A stretch of DNA of 64,000 bases from Trachelipus rathkii (Eukaryota > Arthropoda > Malacostraca > Isopoda > Trachelipodidae): the NCBI GenBank assembly GCA_015478945.1, contig JABUQX010018328.1:1-64000 (forward strand), written 5' to 3'. Numbering within the stretch: the stretch's first letter is position 1; each line of letters begins with the position of its first letter. Shown piece after piece: positions 1 to 13,565 of the stretch. A program made the translations under genes and the position numbers. A model generated the notes under the pieces. The model was not told where the DNA came from. It saw nothing but the letters and a program-made list of their open reading frames with translations, and did no database searches.

Positions 1-210
1 TCCTAAATGTATCGAGTATCGGTATCGCTTTATGCTTTTTTCTATAGATGTATCGGAAAAAATCGATAATCGATAATCGATACATTTTCCAAAAAAATTA
101 TCAAAACATTATTATATATATATATATTATAATAATATAATAATATATATATTTATTATTAAATATATAATATTAAATTATTTTATAATTAATTTTATAA
201 TATTATATAT

Positions 211-250
<40 letters not shown>

Positions 251-259
251 TATTATTTA
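1..259. repeat. TATCGAT-rich hAT-like end and AT microsatellite
   Basis: The first 100 bases carry repeated GTATCG/CGATAC words like those at 3857-4001, where a hAT-type terminus is seen. They may be the other subterminal region of the same element, with the true end lying outside the window. Bases 110-250 are (TA)n and AT-rich simple sequence with no coding content. Confidence 0.45.
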
Positions 260-279
260 TTATAATTTCAGAATGCAAG

Positions 280-2680
280 AGTGGGAGGAGAAAGAGACAG
301 GTGAGAGATGGGGAACGGGACAGTATGAGAGAGATAAAAATATGTGCATTGCATAGATTTCTGTTTCAGAATAGAAGATCAGAATGGTTTTTCCAAACCA
401 GAGGACCTCACATAGGTTCACAAGATATTGATGGAACAATATCACAAGAGAATTCGATCAGAGATCTATTATAGACTATAAAATATCGTCTGATAGTAGG
501 CTAACAAGAAATGTGAAAGTGATACCTGGAGTAGCAATATATATTCGGATCATAGATTATTGGTGTCGGACCTGAAGGTGAAGACAGACAAGTTGCAGAA
601 TAAAGAAAAGAGAAATGTGATTAAAGTGGAGTCACTGAAGGAGTGTGGCAAGAAAAGGGAATATATTGAAATAATAAGTCAGAATCTAGAACAATTAGAA
701 GAGTCGGAGAGATAGGGGGAGATAAAAGAAAAAGTAAAAATGGCAGCAGAGGAGACCCTGGTTAAAGGATGGGTAGGAGGAACGAGGAAAAGATACAAGA
801 GGCTGTGGACTGAAGAAATGAAGGAGGCAATAAAGAGGAAAAAGTATTGATGAGAAGGTGGTTGAAAATAGAACTACACAGAACAAGGGCCCAGTATATG
901 GAGGTAAGAAATGAACAGAGAAAGTGAAAGAAGAGTAAAGAAAGCAGCCAAAGAGAGATTGGAGAAAGAAATTTCATGGGAAGATGTGGAGGCCAAAAGA
1001 AGGAGGTGAATTAGACTGACAAAAACGGATAGAGGATCAAGAGGAAAGTGTGCAATATCAAGGATAAACAAGGTGAATTTTGGTGAGATCAACATACAAA
1101 CAGGAGATTAAGAGGCAATTACTGTCAGAGAACTGTTAAATGGAAATGGAGCCAGGTGGGGGGAATGGAGGAGAAGAGATCGTTTAGGAGGGGAGGATTG
1201 AAGAGGGGAGGAGATCCTATGAGGAGTTGAAGGTTAACTCTAGGAGAACAATGAAGATCGGAAGATGGGATACCCATAGAACTAACAAAAGAGGGAGGAG
1301 AGAAAATGATAAATTCTGAAATTGTTCAATAGGTGTTGGAACGACAGCGAAGTACCAATGGGTGGGAAAGTCAATCAAGTTCCAATATATATAGGGAAAA
1401 AAAGATTCAGGAGAGTGTAACAACCACAGGGTAACATTCTTGTTGGAACACTTGGCATAAAGAGAATACTAGTGAAAACACTGAGAATGGTAGTAGAGCC
1501 CAGACTGGGGGAAGAGCAGCACGGATATAGAATGACGACGGATCTCTTGTTCGCCTTGAGAATTACGTTAGAAAACGGATTATGGGAATTTAATAAACGA
1601 GCATATGTAGCTTTCAAAGTTCTAAGAAAAGCTTTTGATTCAGTGCCTAAGGGATAAGGACTATGAGAGAGTGCTAGAGAGAGAGGGATATGCGTGATAA
1701 AAAAGTTTGAGAGGAGCCCTTGGGGAGAGTTTGATAAGAATAATAATGATGTAAGAAACAGAATAGTGAGTAATAAGGAATGTTTTAGGTGAGAACTGGA
1801 GTTAAACAGGGAAGCGTGTTGTCATCAATTTTGTTTGTAGCATATCTGGATGTAGTGATAAGGAAGGTGAGAGAGGAATATAGGAGATTAGGACTGATAT
1901 TCTGGCGATGCGCGATTGACTTGGCATTCTGAGCGAAGGGAAGATAAAACTGAGAGAGATGGTACATGTTTTGCAATAGGCTTTAGAGGGGCCGGTCTGA
2001 CTATGAACACATAAAAGACTGAATCATGGTGTTTAGTAGGGGAGAAGGAAGAAGAGAGCTGAGAGTTGATGTGGAAGGGACTGAGATATAGATGGTGGAG
2101 AAATGAAAATACTTGAGTGGAATATTTGGAAGGAGGGGAAATGTACAGGAGATAACAAGTAGAATAGCTCAGTATGGAAAGCTGTAAGAGCAGGGTACCC
2201 CATGCTGAAAGATAGAAAAATGAGTATGGAGGTGAAAAGATGATATTCGACGAGATGTTAACACCGATTCTTACTTACCTATATGGGGCAGGACATGGAG
2301 TCGACCACAAAGAGGATAGTAGAATACGTCGCACAGAGAATGTAGGTTTTAAGAGTGGTAGTGGAAAGACTAGAAGAGACATGACCAAAGAAACTTAAAA
2401 TAAAGGAGGATGCTTGGGGTGAAGGCTATATTAAAATAAGATGGATGCAGCCAGATTGAGGATGGTGGGGACCACCTGGAGAGGATTGTCAGGAGGAGAG
2501 ATGCCATGAGGAGATGAGGAGTGGAGACAGTAGGTGAAGGACTCCTTGAGAAGACATGGAATGCTGTCGATGGCTGGAGAAGGGAAGAGGGAGTCCTGGA
2601 GGATAGAGAAGATGGAGAAGAGCTCTGACCCCTTTGACAGGGTCTTGACCTTTCCTGGGAGCTGTTGTAAGTTAATATTT
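280..2680 (+). mobile_element. Decayed non-LTR retrotransposon (LINE)
   Basis: Read on the + strand, pieces of a LINE polyprotein appear in order through many stops and frameshifts. An endonuclease end with an SDH motif lies near 550. A reverse transcriptase piece at 1472-1657 contains EEQHGYR, TTDLLFALR and KAFDSVPKG. A later RT block near 1795-1860 reads GVKQGSVLSSILFVAYLD. The sequence is purine-rich on this strand. No intact ORF remains, so it is a fossil. It ends about 10 bases before a (TA)n tract, as other LINE copies in the window do. The clade is not certain. Confidence 0.7.
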
Positions 2681-2683
2681 AAG

Positions 2684-2689
<6 letters not shown>

Positions 2690-2744
<55 letters not shown>

Positions 2745-2829
2745 TAAATATATTTTTTATATTAAATATTTTTATTATATATATGCAATATTAATATATA
2801 TTATAATATATAATACATATATATATATT

Positions 2830-2865
<36 letters not shown>

Positions 2866-2944
2866 ATAGATATATTATATATTATATATATATATATATA
2901 TATTATCATATATATAATATATATATATATATAATACATATAAA
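2690..2944. repeat. (TA)n microsatellite with AT-rich flanks
   Basis: A long TA dinucleotide run (about 2690-2740) is followed by interrupted AT-only sequence. ORFs through it are repeat translations. Confidence 0.95.
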
Positions 2945-3769
2945 TTTAATTTGAACTCAATTGTTTCTATTGAGCTTTGTTGCCAACTCTTCTAGCAGTT
3001 GATTAAAAAAATTAATCGCCTTAATAATGAGCCCCTTCAGTATTGTGAGCCACTTCTAAACCATTTCAAAGGGTTTTTCAAATAGGTTTCGGAAGTTTCT
3101 CAATCTAGATATATGCCATGAAACTAAACTAGCAATATTAGCTTCTGTGTCAAATTCAAGATTCAAGTTAAAGTGGCTATCAATTCGATTAACAGTGACA
3201 TCAAAACTATTGCAATGACGAAAGTAGTCCAAGCAAATGCTGTTGAATTCTATAAAGGCCCTCCAAAAAGATAGCCCAAATAGCATGACTGATTATGCAG
3301 TTTCTGAAAGTAGTGCCGATGACTTTTTTGATTATGAAATATCAACTGGCATTACCACGACTACAAGCGAAGATTCGATGGATATTGAGGTTTCTCAAAT
3401 TTTTGCCGAATACACTGGAATCTCTACGTCATTTTCCTGGCGTTTTGCAGTTTTTCATTTTTTAAATGCAGCACCACACTACCATCATCAGCATCAATAG
3501 AAAGACTCTTCAGTTTGGTAGGTTATATTCATTCTCCTAAAAGAGGCAGACTGTCTGATGAAATGCTTAGTAGTTTGGTATTTTTAAAAGGAAATTCAGT
3601 GTATGAGAAAAATCAGGTTTCCTAATCTTTTTAGTATCTCATCATATTCTCTTTCAATTATAGAGCGTATAATATATATATATATATATATATTATATTA
3701 TATATATATTAATTAATATAATATATATATATATATATTATAATATATATATATATATATATATAATAT

Positions 3770-3815
<46 letters not shown>

Positions 3816-4001
3816 GCTATAATTTATAATCTCTTCTAGTTTTAAAGGTTCTAGATTACAATGTATCGGCGATACAGGTATCGTTATCGTATCGCCAAAG
3901 AAGGTAAAGCAAGATCGGTGTATCGGTATCGCTTAAGTAAATTTTTGTGTATCGATGTATCGGTATCGCTAAAGCAATTTTTGTATCGATGCCCATCACT
4001 G
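2945..4001 (+). mobile_element. hAT transposon remnant with C-terminal transposase domain and one TIR
   Basis: On the + strand around 3115-3180 a piece reads ILASVSNSRFKLKWL, like the hAT transposase segment before the dimerisation domain. At 3480-3630, after frameshifts, SASIERLFSLVG and GRLSDEMLSSLVFLK match the family's C-terminal dimerisation domain (the ERLFS motif). The element's end at 4001, read on the minus strand, starts CAGTGATGGGCATCGATAC, a hAT-like terminus. A (TA)n array at 3668-3815 splits it. The coding sequence is broken and non-functional. Confidence 0.75.
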
Positions 4002-4189
4002 TATATATAGTATATATTAATATATATATATATTATATATATATTTTATTATATAATATATATATATATATTATATAATATATATATTATATATATATAT
4101 ATAATATATATATATATATTATATATATATATATATATATAAATATATATACACGTATATATATATATTATATTATTTAATTTAATTAA

Positions 4190-4229
<40 letters not shown>

Positions 4230-4312
4230 ATATATATATATATATATATTATATACTATATATTACTATCATATATATATATCATGTTATAGTACCTATA
4301 TATATATATATT
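4002..4312. repeat. (TA)n array between hAT end and LINE 3' end
   Basis: Interrupted TA repeats fill the gap between the hAT terminus and the 3' end of the minus-strand LINE that begins at about 4313. Confidence 0.95.
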
Positions 4313-7300
4313 CTTCATCTACCTTTTCCTCCAAGACTGGTGGTAAGGTGGTGCGAACAAGCATCAGAAAAGAAAGGCAGTAGAAGGCCTTACACCAAAA
4401 GCCCAGCCTTACCCCCGCTCTGTTCCTATTAATTAGTAAGGACATGTCGCAGTTCAAAATTCCACCGTATAGCTTCACGGACTGCGACGACCCTCACCTA
4501 TGTTTAAATCGTAGTGTAGGGTTCATCCCTTGCCCCAGGTAAGCTCACAACCATACCCCTCACAAAACCCCGCCATTCTCTCTTATTATGCACCTTTCTT
4601 CCAGCCTCTGCCAAACTCACATTTCTCTCCTTCAGACCATTCGTTTACTGGGACTCAATCCGACTTTTTCTTCATCACCCAGCCGGTCGGATTTTCAACA
4701 CACTCGCCACCTATACATTCTGCTTAACCAACCGACTATTATTCATTCTTTCCACATGACCAACCATTTCTCAACATTACTTTCATTTATTCTCTCGTTT
4801 ACCCCTTCTTCACACACCACACACTCTCTAATATGTTCATTCCCCCCTTTCATTTATCATTCTTCTTCACCACCTAGCATGCCCCTAAGGAATTGTGGCC
4901 ATCTGAACACATTGAACTTTCTAGATCTATACTTCTTATTCCAGACCATAGTCTCCTACTATACAAATAACACAGGTAACAACCATACCGTTCTATGTAC
5001 AGAACACCGTAAAGCGCACCTAAAGACTTAGTCCCTTGCTACATTCACCAAACCCGATAATAGATTGTGCACCGTTAGCCACCTCTCTCCGCCACTTCAC
5101 AACCACGTTTGCGTACTACCAACACAGCTATCTCCTTTTACCCTCGCTCATCGCAAACAAATTATACCACTCAACCCTATTGTCAACTCATGCACAACTT
5201 GTTCAGCTGCGAAACTCCACCATACTCAACATCAACTCACACTGAGGATCTTAGTCCATCAGCTACAACGAACCATAACCCCTATACTCTCAATCGTACC
5301 GTTCACTTTCAGACCCCTCCCTTCACAACCCTGACCCAAAACTACTATCGTCAACCAATCCCTCATCCAAACTCTTTACGATCGCCACAACAAAACCAAT
5401 CATCCGCACACAATTAATGAGGCTACATAGGGGCGCTACCCCTGTGGCCTGTTCCATCTGACGTCAACCTCCGATGCTAGATATTCCTACAGCCACCAAT
5501 CACTTCCTCTGTGCAACGACACGCCACCATTCAATATTCCATATACAACTGACTCGCCCCAACACTCCAAGCCCCAAATCCAACTATTAATCACAATTCA
5601 GCTGTGATACACTAACCGCTGAACAGTAACACAAAACCGCGACACCTTCATACTCCGGCTATTAGATACCCCATAACCCCTACACGATCAACATTCTAGA
5701 CAGATGTCCATGATTATATCTCACACGCAACTCCACATATCGTCATACATAATCCTAGAATTACCACATTCCAGAAAGCCGTCACCCTACACAACCACCA
5801 CCGAGTAATCACTAAACAGCCTACGACCGCAATAGACCTTCCCTGTACTGTAACACCCTTCATACCCCTGTTGCAAATCCATAAAACCCTAACATACAAT
5901 TTATTCTTCCTCTACCTCATTTTCTCATCATTTGTTTTAATATAAAGATTTGATCCACACAACCTCTACTACTCCTAAACGCACCTTGTTCTTCACCCAT
6001 CATTCCTTCAGTCACTCGGCGCGCACTCTTTCGACCAAAAACACCAGCATATATATCTTCCCTACAACGCTCAATAAACTTATTCATTTCTAGTTTCCTT
6101 ATCTCCCTTACCCTTATATAAAAAGGGGACTATTACTGCTCTCCTCCAATCCCTCCGAACAACTTACTATACCACCATGCCATAAACGCTTTATTACGAC
6201 AACTTCAAGACTCCCACTCAATTCACCATCTGCTCTCACGTTCAAATTGATCATCCGCTTCACCAGTAATTTCAATCTATACCCTGCAGATTTACCATTC
6301 TTCAACTTTCTCTACTCTACCATTTCCTCCTCTTTGCTAATATCCTCACTCATCCCCAAATACCTATTCCTTCTTGTACCATCAAACCCACACACCAGTT
6401 CATTATCACCTCAATCATTACTGCCAATTATTATACAGATTTCGAAGTTTCTTTCCACCACTCACTCACATCCATTTCAATATAGTTACAAAAACACGCA
6501 TCCCTATTTCATTATTCTAAGCAGGTTTCCTTTTCTAATTCTTAACCTTTCGCGTTCCTTCCTTTCCGAAGAGCTTCCTATTCCTTGTATGTCCCCATTC
6601 ATCCTCCTTCCAAACTGTTCATTTACTCTTCTTTTCTCTTACGTACTGCATCTTTTAGCATTCCTTTTTTCCTCCTTATAGTTAATTCCAAGCATCTTTC
6701 TTTTTGAAACTTCATCATTTGCTTTTAGTACATTTAACCACACGCTTCTCTTTTACTTTTAACCGCTTGCATCACCTCTATCATTCCACACTCCCACTTA
6801 TTACTTCCTACTTTAGCATACCCACATACTTCTTTTGCACTGCAAACAATTGCTTCCTTCATTTGCTTCCAGATTGATTTCAGTTTCAACTTGTTCACAT
6901 CTCAACTGATTTACTTGCGAGCGTTCTGTCTTACATTACTTATCCTTCATTACCCTTGTTCACGATTACAACTTCTCCACTCTTAATTTTACCCCACTTC
7001 TTTCCGTATCACCTTCCTTTCCATCCAGTCCCCACTAACTTAATTTACATAGAACATCATAAAGATCACCCGATGTAAAAGTAACCCATTAATCACCTAC
7101 AATGCACAACCCCCCTGACTGCTGATTATTTAACAATCAAATCAAAATATTACAACATCTACCTTACCTTCACGCAATCACAAATCAAATCATGTACTTG
7201 TTTTCACTTCGATCTCATATGCTATCCTCTTACCTACACCAACGAATCTAGTATAGCTTATGGATACTCCTGTGTTTAAAGAAAGTACTACTTACACACA

Positions 7301-7385
7301 TACCTCCCCCTCACAGAAATCAAATCACCTTCTACCATTTTCATTTCTCCTGGACACCCCAAACCAACCTATTATACATCCTTTT
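4313..7385 (-). mobile_element. RTE-like LINE, minus strand, 5'-truncated
   Basis: The reverse complement matches the better preserved copy at 49810-53345 over its length. The 3' tail at 4313-4560 corresponds to the tail of that copy. The endonuclease-end segment at 7261-7380 corresponds to about 50660-50790. Many stops and indels break the ORF. Its 3' end runs straight into the (TA)n array below 4312, and its upstream end at about 7385 also touches a TA array. It is non-autonomous now. Confidence 0.85.
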
Positions 7386-7389
7386 TTTG

Positions 7390-7452
7390 ATCATATACTT
7401 ATATATATACTTATATATATAATATAATATATATATATATATATATATATAG

Positions 7453-7491
<39 letters not shown>

Positions 7492-7715
7492 TATTATATA
7501 TATAACATATATATATATATTATATATATTATATACTTATATATATATATATATTATATAATATATATATATATATATATATAATATATTATATATAATA
7601 TATATATTATATTTATATATATATATATAATATATATATATATATATGATATATATTATAATATATATATAATATATATATAATATATATATATATAATA
7701 TATATATATATATAT
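7390..7715. repeat. (TA)n microsatellite
   Basis: About 320 bases of TA repeats with short interruptions. No gene content. Confidence 0.97.
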
Positions 7716-8399
7716 ACACTGTACTGTATATATAAAATCCGTATTAATAGTCAATATTTAGGCCTAGAAGGGGTATTGGTACTACTGTATAATTTAAAAC
7801 ATCTTTAATATACATAAAAAGAGGTAATTTTAAAAAACAAAAAACAAAAAAAAACATTTTGTTTTAAAAAAAAAACGTGTTTTTTTCAAAAAAAAAAAAA
7901 AAAAAAAAATTAAAAAAACCGTTTTTTTCACAACCCTAGGCACGTGTCTTTTATATTAATGTTGTGATTGAGACTAGATCTATGTGAGGTGAAAGCAGAA
8001 TTTTGAAAGTCGTATGTAAGATCGTGTTATGTTGATAGAAGCTGCATTTCCAGAAGCAAATTTCTTTACAAAACATGTGTCGGAAATGGCTTGCCAAAAA
8101 TTTTTTAATATTTTAGTTAACTTTTATATTAAGGATACTAAATATATCATATCATTTCATAAAATAGATACATATAAGTATAAGAGTATTGTTTACAATT
8201 GTCAGCTGATCAGACGGTCGCGCTTGGCCGTTTCCAGGTACTCAAATTTCCTGTTCTCTGATTGGTTAATGTAATTTTTTAAATTCGAAGCGTTTCCGGG
8301 CTGCACTAGGACTTCTGGAAACGCAGCTAGATTCTTCTGTTGAAAATTGAAATCATTTGTTTCACCTATGTAATGTGAGGGGCATTAATGGCATGGGAT
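7716..8399. other. Unassigned sequence with A/T homopolymer patches
   Basis: A cluster of long A and T runs lies at 7830-7930. The remainder has no coding signal I could support. The open frame at 8029-8274 shows no recognisable family. A short inverted pair, GCGTTTCC and GGAAACGC, lies near 8288-8325. Confidence 0.5.
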
Positions 8400-9350
8400 T
8401 TTGCATATGCGTTTGGTATATTCAATCACAGTATAAATATACTATGGTTCAGTTGAATTTTTGATAATCGTAAAAAACTTATCGAAAGAAAATTATTTTT
8501 ATCGATATATAAATAATCGGAAAATATCAGAAAAAAACATCGATAGTGTTATCCCTACAAAAACGCCGAAATTCAGCTGATTTTTTTTTTTCAGAGTGTA
8601 ATTTTTAATATTTTTATTAAAAATATGCATTTATAATATACGCTAATGGGTAAAAAAAACTTCAAAGAATTTTTTGATACCATTTCTGTAAATTAAAAGT
8701 TTATAGTTTTAATACAATAGTTACGTAAAATTTATTCACCTCAACAAAACTATTACCGAGGAGAGGGAAAAGGTAATCTAGGTTGTAGTTGTTTTCGTTA
8801 AAGAATCTTTCTAATAGAGAGATTGCAAAAGGAACGGGAACTGACGTGAAAAGGGAAGTAACGTCAAAGCTGAGAAAGTGATTGTTATGAGGCAAAATGT
8901 TGTGTTTTTTGAATAAAGTCTTCAGAGTCTTTTAGGTGGGAGGGTGAAATATGTCTGGGTACAGTACAGTTGTTTGTACATCCATGAGGAGAGTTTATAT
9001 GGGTAATACTTTAGCTGAGGTGAATAAACTTTACGTAACTATTACATTAAAACTATAAACTTATAATTTACAAAAATGGTATCAAAGATTCAACAAAAGA
9101 GTTTACCGATTAACGTATATTATAAATGCATATTTTTAATAAAAATATGAAAAATTACGCTCCGAAAAAAAAAATTGACTAGTTTCGGCGTTTTTTTTAG
9201 GGATAACACTATCGATGTTTGTTTTTGATATTTTCCGATTATTTATATATCGATAAAAATAATTTTTCGATAATTTTTTTTACGATTATGAACGATTCAA
9301 TTGAACCATAGTATATTTATACTGTGATTGAATATACCAAACGTAGTTAA
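8400..9350. mobile_element. Palindromic Penelope-related element
   Basis: Two arms of about 350 bases (8400-8750 and 9010-9350) are reverse complements with scattered mismatches. The 260-base core, read on the minus strand at 8701-8895, contains SFDVTSLFTSVPV, the hallmark RT motif of Penelope-like elements. The arms are rich in TATCGATA words. The same arm sequence recurs once at about 11170-11510. The arms may be terminal repeats of the Penelope element or a separate element; I cannot decide. Confidence 0.6.
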
Positions 9351-9439
9351 TTAAATAAAAAATAAAAAAGATTTGTTAAATAATTATTTTTCGTACGATA
9401 GGATATACAAAAAATTAAATAATGCGCTAAATAAATAAT

Positions 9440-9467
9440 TAAATATATATATATATCTTTCTATATA

Positions 9468-9513
<46 letters not shown>

Positions 9514-9581
9514 TTCTATATATATACCACTACTCTTATATATATATATATACTTATATATAATATATATATCTTATATAA

Positions 9582-9631
<50 letters not shown>

Positions 9632-9660
9632 AGAGAGAGAGAGAGAGAGAGGATAGAGAA
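9440..9660. repeat. (TA)n and (GA)n microsatellites
   Basis: TA arrays at about 9440-9515 and 9540-9624 are followed by a GA-rich run at 9624-9652. Confidence 0.95.
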
Positions 9661-9752
9661 TTTAGGCCTACGCCATATATAAATCGATCTACGTAAACGT
9701 AAACTTTTACGATAACGTACGTATGTCCATATAGGTTAGGATAAGGCCTACG

Positions 9753-10249
<497 letters not shown>

Positions 10250-10251
<2 letters not shown>

Positions 10252-10675
10252 TAGCCCAATAAGGGGCTCGAGCCGACGGGGAACAGAAGGGGGACGTTTT
10301 TCATACCGTAGTAGAGGGGCGGAGGAACCCCCGCGACACCCAAATACCAAGGCAGAGGATTCCGGAGCCCCGGAGGGGGGAAATGGTCCTACCCTGTCGT
10401 TCCCCGGAAGGCCAAGAGACCGACTCCTGCCATCAGGGTGGTCTACCCTTTGGGGTACGCATTAGTTTAAAAACATTATTTTTTTAAAACTAATGTGTAC
10501 TCCAAGGGTAGACCGCAGCGAGAACGGCTGAGGTCGTGGCCAGGAGGGTCTCCGGAACCCCCGCTCTTTGGTACATTTAGTGTCTGAAAACCCTCCGAGG
10601 TGTATAACGTCTAAATGGCCTGATCCGTGTGCTGCTGCTGCTCGCATAACGCATACTGCTGCTGCTGCTATATAT
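10250..10675. other. GC-rich island with a hairpin
   Basis: This is one of the few GC-rich stretches in the window. An inverted repeat has arms at 10438-10471 and 10485-10513 around an A/T loop. Two short CTG trinucleotide runs lie at 10630-10670. No family is recognised. Structure and composition suggest a short foldback transposon or an isolated unique segment. Confidence 0.45.
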
Positions 10676-10901
10676 AATAATATATATATATATATGTATA
10701 TATACTGTATATATTATATATATATATTCGATAAAATTAGTCGCGACGTCTACCGTCTCGCCACGCAACGCGAAAATCACGACAGATACTCGGCAACATC
10801 ACGATGGGCTATCTCATAAACTTTGCACTACAGACTTGGAAATGTTTTTGAACAAGAAAATTTTCGGTCTCCAAAATGGAGTGGTTCTTTGTCTACAGTA
10901 T

Positions 10902-10969
<68 letters not shown>

Positions 10970-11059
10970 TATTTTGCCATATCTTTCTATATATATATAT
11001 ATACTCTTAATAACCAATAACCTTATGCTTTATATATATATATATATATATACATATAT

Positions 11060-11095
<36 letters not shown>
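10676..11095. repeat. (TA)n arrays with short unique spacer
   Basis: TA repeats at 10676-10730, 10903-10975 and 11030-11092. The spacer at 10731-10902 shows no recognisable gene. Confidence 0.9.
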
Positions 11096-11169
11096 TTTTT
11101 ACATTTTGTAAAAATATTGAACCAATTATTATTATTTATTTTTTTTTTTTATTTAAATATTTTTAATTT

Positions 11170-12400
11170 TTTACGTACATTCTACTATGGTACATTTTTA
11201 AAAAATAAAATCGTTTATAATCGATAAAACAATTATAATATCGATAACTAATAAACTTATCGATATATCGATAGGTTGAAACACATTTCTGGAAAGCGTC
11301 ATTCTTCATCCCTACGAAGACGAAAAAAACCATAAAAAGTTACATTTTTTCTAGCGTTTTTTTACATTTTATTTAAAAATATCCATTTTAAATTATACAG
11401 TAATCAGTAAAAAAAAAACTTTCAAAAGAATTTTTGATACCATTTTTGTAAGTTATAAGTTTATAGTTTTGTCAATAGTTACCGTAAAGTTTATTCACCT
11501 CAGCTAAAGTAGGGGCTTAGTACCTTTATATGAAACTGAATTAATGTTGGAGATTATAGGTCTGACAGCAGGGATGGCACGGAAAAAATCAATTGATTTT
11601 TCCAACTGATTTTTGATTTTTTTTGTAAAAAAATCATGATTTTGGTTATTTTGATTTTTTTGCTTTTTATATATATTTTTTAATTTTTGGGATATTTAAG
11701 TGTTTAATTTCAATAGAAATAAAAAATTAAAATAATAATATCATAGCAAGGCTACTCTGCTTCAAATTTCTACACTTTAAAAATGTCAACAAAAGATCAT
11801 GTTTCAAACATGTTTCTTTTATTTCTGATGTAATATATTATCATTATTATAAAATAACACTCTTTAGTGTTTGTTATGTTTCATTAATGTCATAATTCCC
11901 TTAGCTCTATTTTGAATTTTTTAGACTCAGAGATATAGGGCATAGGGGGTTAAACATGTATTTAATCGAACTTAAAAAAGTTTTACAAATTATATTTAAG
12001 CGTGACGTCACGATTCTCAAAATCCAAAAAATCCAAAAAATCAAAAATTGACTTTTTTCTCAAAAAATCCAAAAAATCCCCAACCCTGTCTGACAGGGAT
12101 GTTGTTTTTATGAGTTTTAGGAACACAGTAGAATTGAGGTATGCGGGGTAGGTTCGGTTTTAGATCAGGAAGGAGGTTAGGGTGATTTTTAATGATGTTT
12201 AAGTTTGTGATTGAAAGTGTTATGTGAATTTTGAAGAGGATTTTTATTGAGTAAAGTGTAAGTAGAGGTGTCGTTAAGAAAATTAGGACATTTTGAGAGA
12301 TAATCATCTTTGTTTAAGATAACGAGATTCTGTCCTTTATCAGATCTTGAAATTATCAAATTATTATTAGACACTCACTACTTTGCTTCAAACCTTCAAA
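11170..12400 (-). mobile_element. Penelope-like element fragment, interrupted by a hAT insertion
   Basis: Read on the minus strand, RT N-terminal pieces occur in order: IISRSDKGQNLVILN and DTSTYTLL (12189-12374), then PQFYCVPKTHKNNIPV (12041-12180). After the inserted element the frame resumes with RPIISNINS below 11561. These match the Penelope RT pattern (RSDKG..., KTHK...RPI). Positions 11170-11510 resemble one arm of the 8400-9350 palindrome. The copy is broken and partial. Confidence 0.75.
11569..12088. mobile_element. Non-autonomous hAT element with 8-bp target duplication
   Basis: A 520-base insertion splits the Penelope reading. It is flanked by identical 8-mers TCTGACAG at 11561-11568 and 12089-12096. 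One end begins CAGGGATGGC and the other, on the minus strand, CAGGGTTGGG. Subterminal regions hold repeated AAAAAATC/GATTTTTT words. CAGGG-type ends plus an 8-bp duplication are the hAT signature. It contains no transposase, so it is a MITE-like passenger. Confidence 0.85.
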
Positions 12401-13030
12401 ACAAGATAAAAAAAATCTACTAAGACCAATAATAATAATAATAATAACCATAGTAAGAACATTAATAATAATTAAAAAAAAAAGCATAATTACCCTTAGA
12501 CCACTTCCTGAGGTTATAGAAAAATTCCACAAAAGAAATCGTCCACGGAACCACCACTATTCACCATACCATACCAATACCATCTACAATCACAGTCCAC
12601 AATACTAACTGTGCATGAATTCTCTAAATATTACTTTAAATAATTCCTACAGAAGGAAAAAAATATATACATGAAAAATTTACCAATAACACTCATCTAC
12701 AATCATTCACTTTCAACCAAAGAGAGAAGAGTGATGGATGCCGCAACCACAAGGAATACAGAAGGTAATAAGGACTGTTGAAAAGAGAATTACTAACTAC
12801 TGACGCTGTCAGAACATCCACCACACATGTATTCCCTTTATACCACCATCATACATGACAATTAATATACCTAATTACAATTAAATATGATACAAACAAA
12901 AGACCTTCCGTATACTTACAGATCTAACTCTCCCATGACCTCTACTACTGACTTTCTGACTGACTGTTTTGCTGAACCTCCTTCAGGGACTAATACTGAC
13001 TGTACCAATAACTAAACTTACTACTAAAGG
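12400..13030. other. Unassigned AT-rich sequence
   Basis: No coding family recognised. A short (AAT)n run lies near 12428-12446. It may be the 3' untranslated part of the minus-strand LINE that begins above 13030. Confidence 0.4.
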
Positions 13031-13565
13031 CAGCTCACCACAGTGTGGTGCCAAGTTGGCGGTCGGTAGTGATTAGTGTAATTGAAGATTTGTTTGGTGA
13101 GGCGGACATTGTTTTCTGTCAGCCATGTTTGAATTTGGTTGATGTATTGTTGTGTCAGGTTTGTGGTAGTGTTTAGGTTTTAGGTATGGTGATGTCATCT
13201 GCATAGGTTGTTAGGATTGTGTGATATTTGTTGTAGATCGGCTGTGAATAGGTTGAATAGTGTGGGGGACAGTATGCGCCTTGGGCTACTCCATTATTGA
13301 TGTTTACTGTTCTGGATTTTGTATTGTTTGTTTGTATTTGTGCTGTTCATCCTGATATGAAGTTGGAAATCCATTTCTATAAGTTTTTTGTGGATCAAGT
13401 TATGTTTGGGTACTGTATTGAATGCTTTGTTGATGTCGATTGCTATGATTATTGTTTTGTGAGTGGGTTTTGAGTTTAGGCTGTTGATTGGGTTGTATGA
13501 TGCTTATGAGTGTGGTTGTAGTTGAGTGGTTTTGTTTGAAACCGTTGTAAGCGAGAGTCTTTAAT
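13030..13565 (-). mobile_element. Jockey-like LINE, RT C-terminal half
   Basis: The minus strand reads IAIDINKAFNTVPKHNLI, then LSPTLFNLFTADL, then a degraded catalytic region. This is RT order for a Jockey/I-type LINE. It continues the RT N-terminal part found at 15640-16490, from which about 2.1 kb of other sequence now separates it. Confidence 0.7.

Noticed and set aside
4588..5417. Ser/Pro/His-rich + strand ORFs
   Set aside because: They are antisense readings of the minus-strand RTE-like LINE, whose motifs and tail match other copies.
8029..8274. 81-codon ORF as a host gene
   Set aside because: No family resemblance, no splice support and no context.
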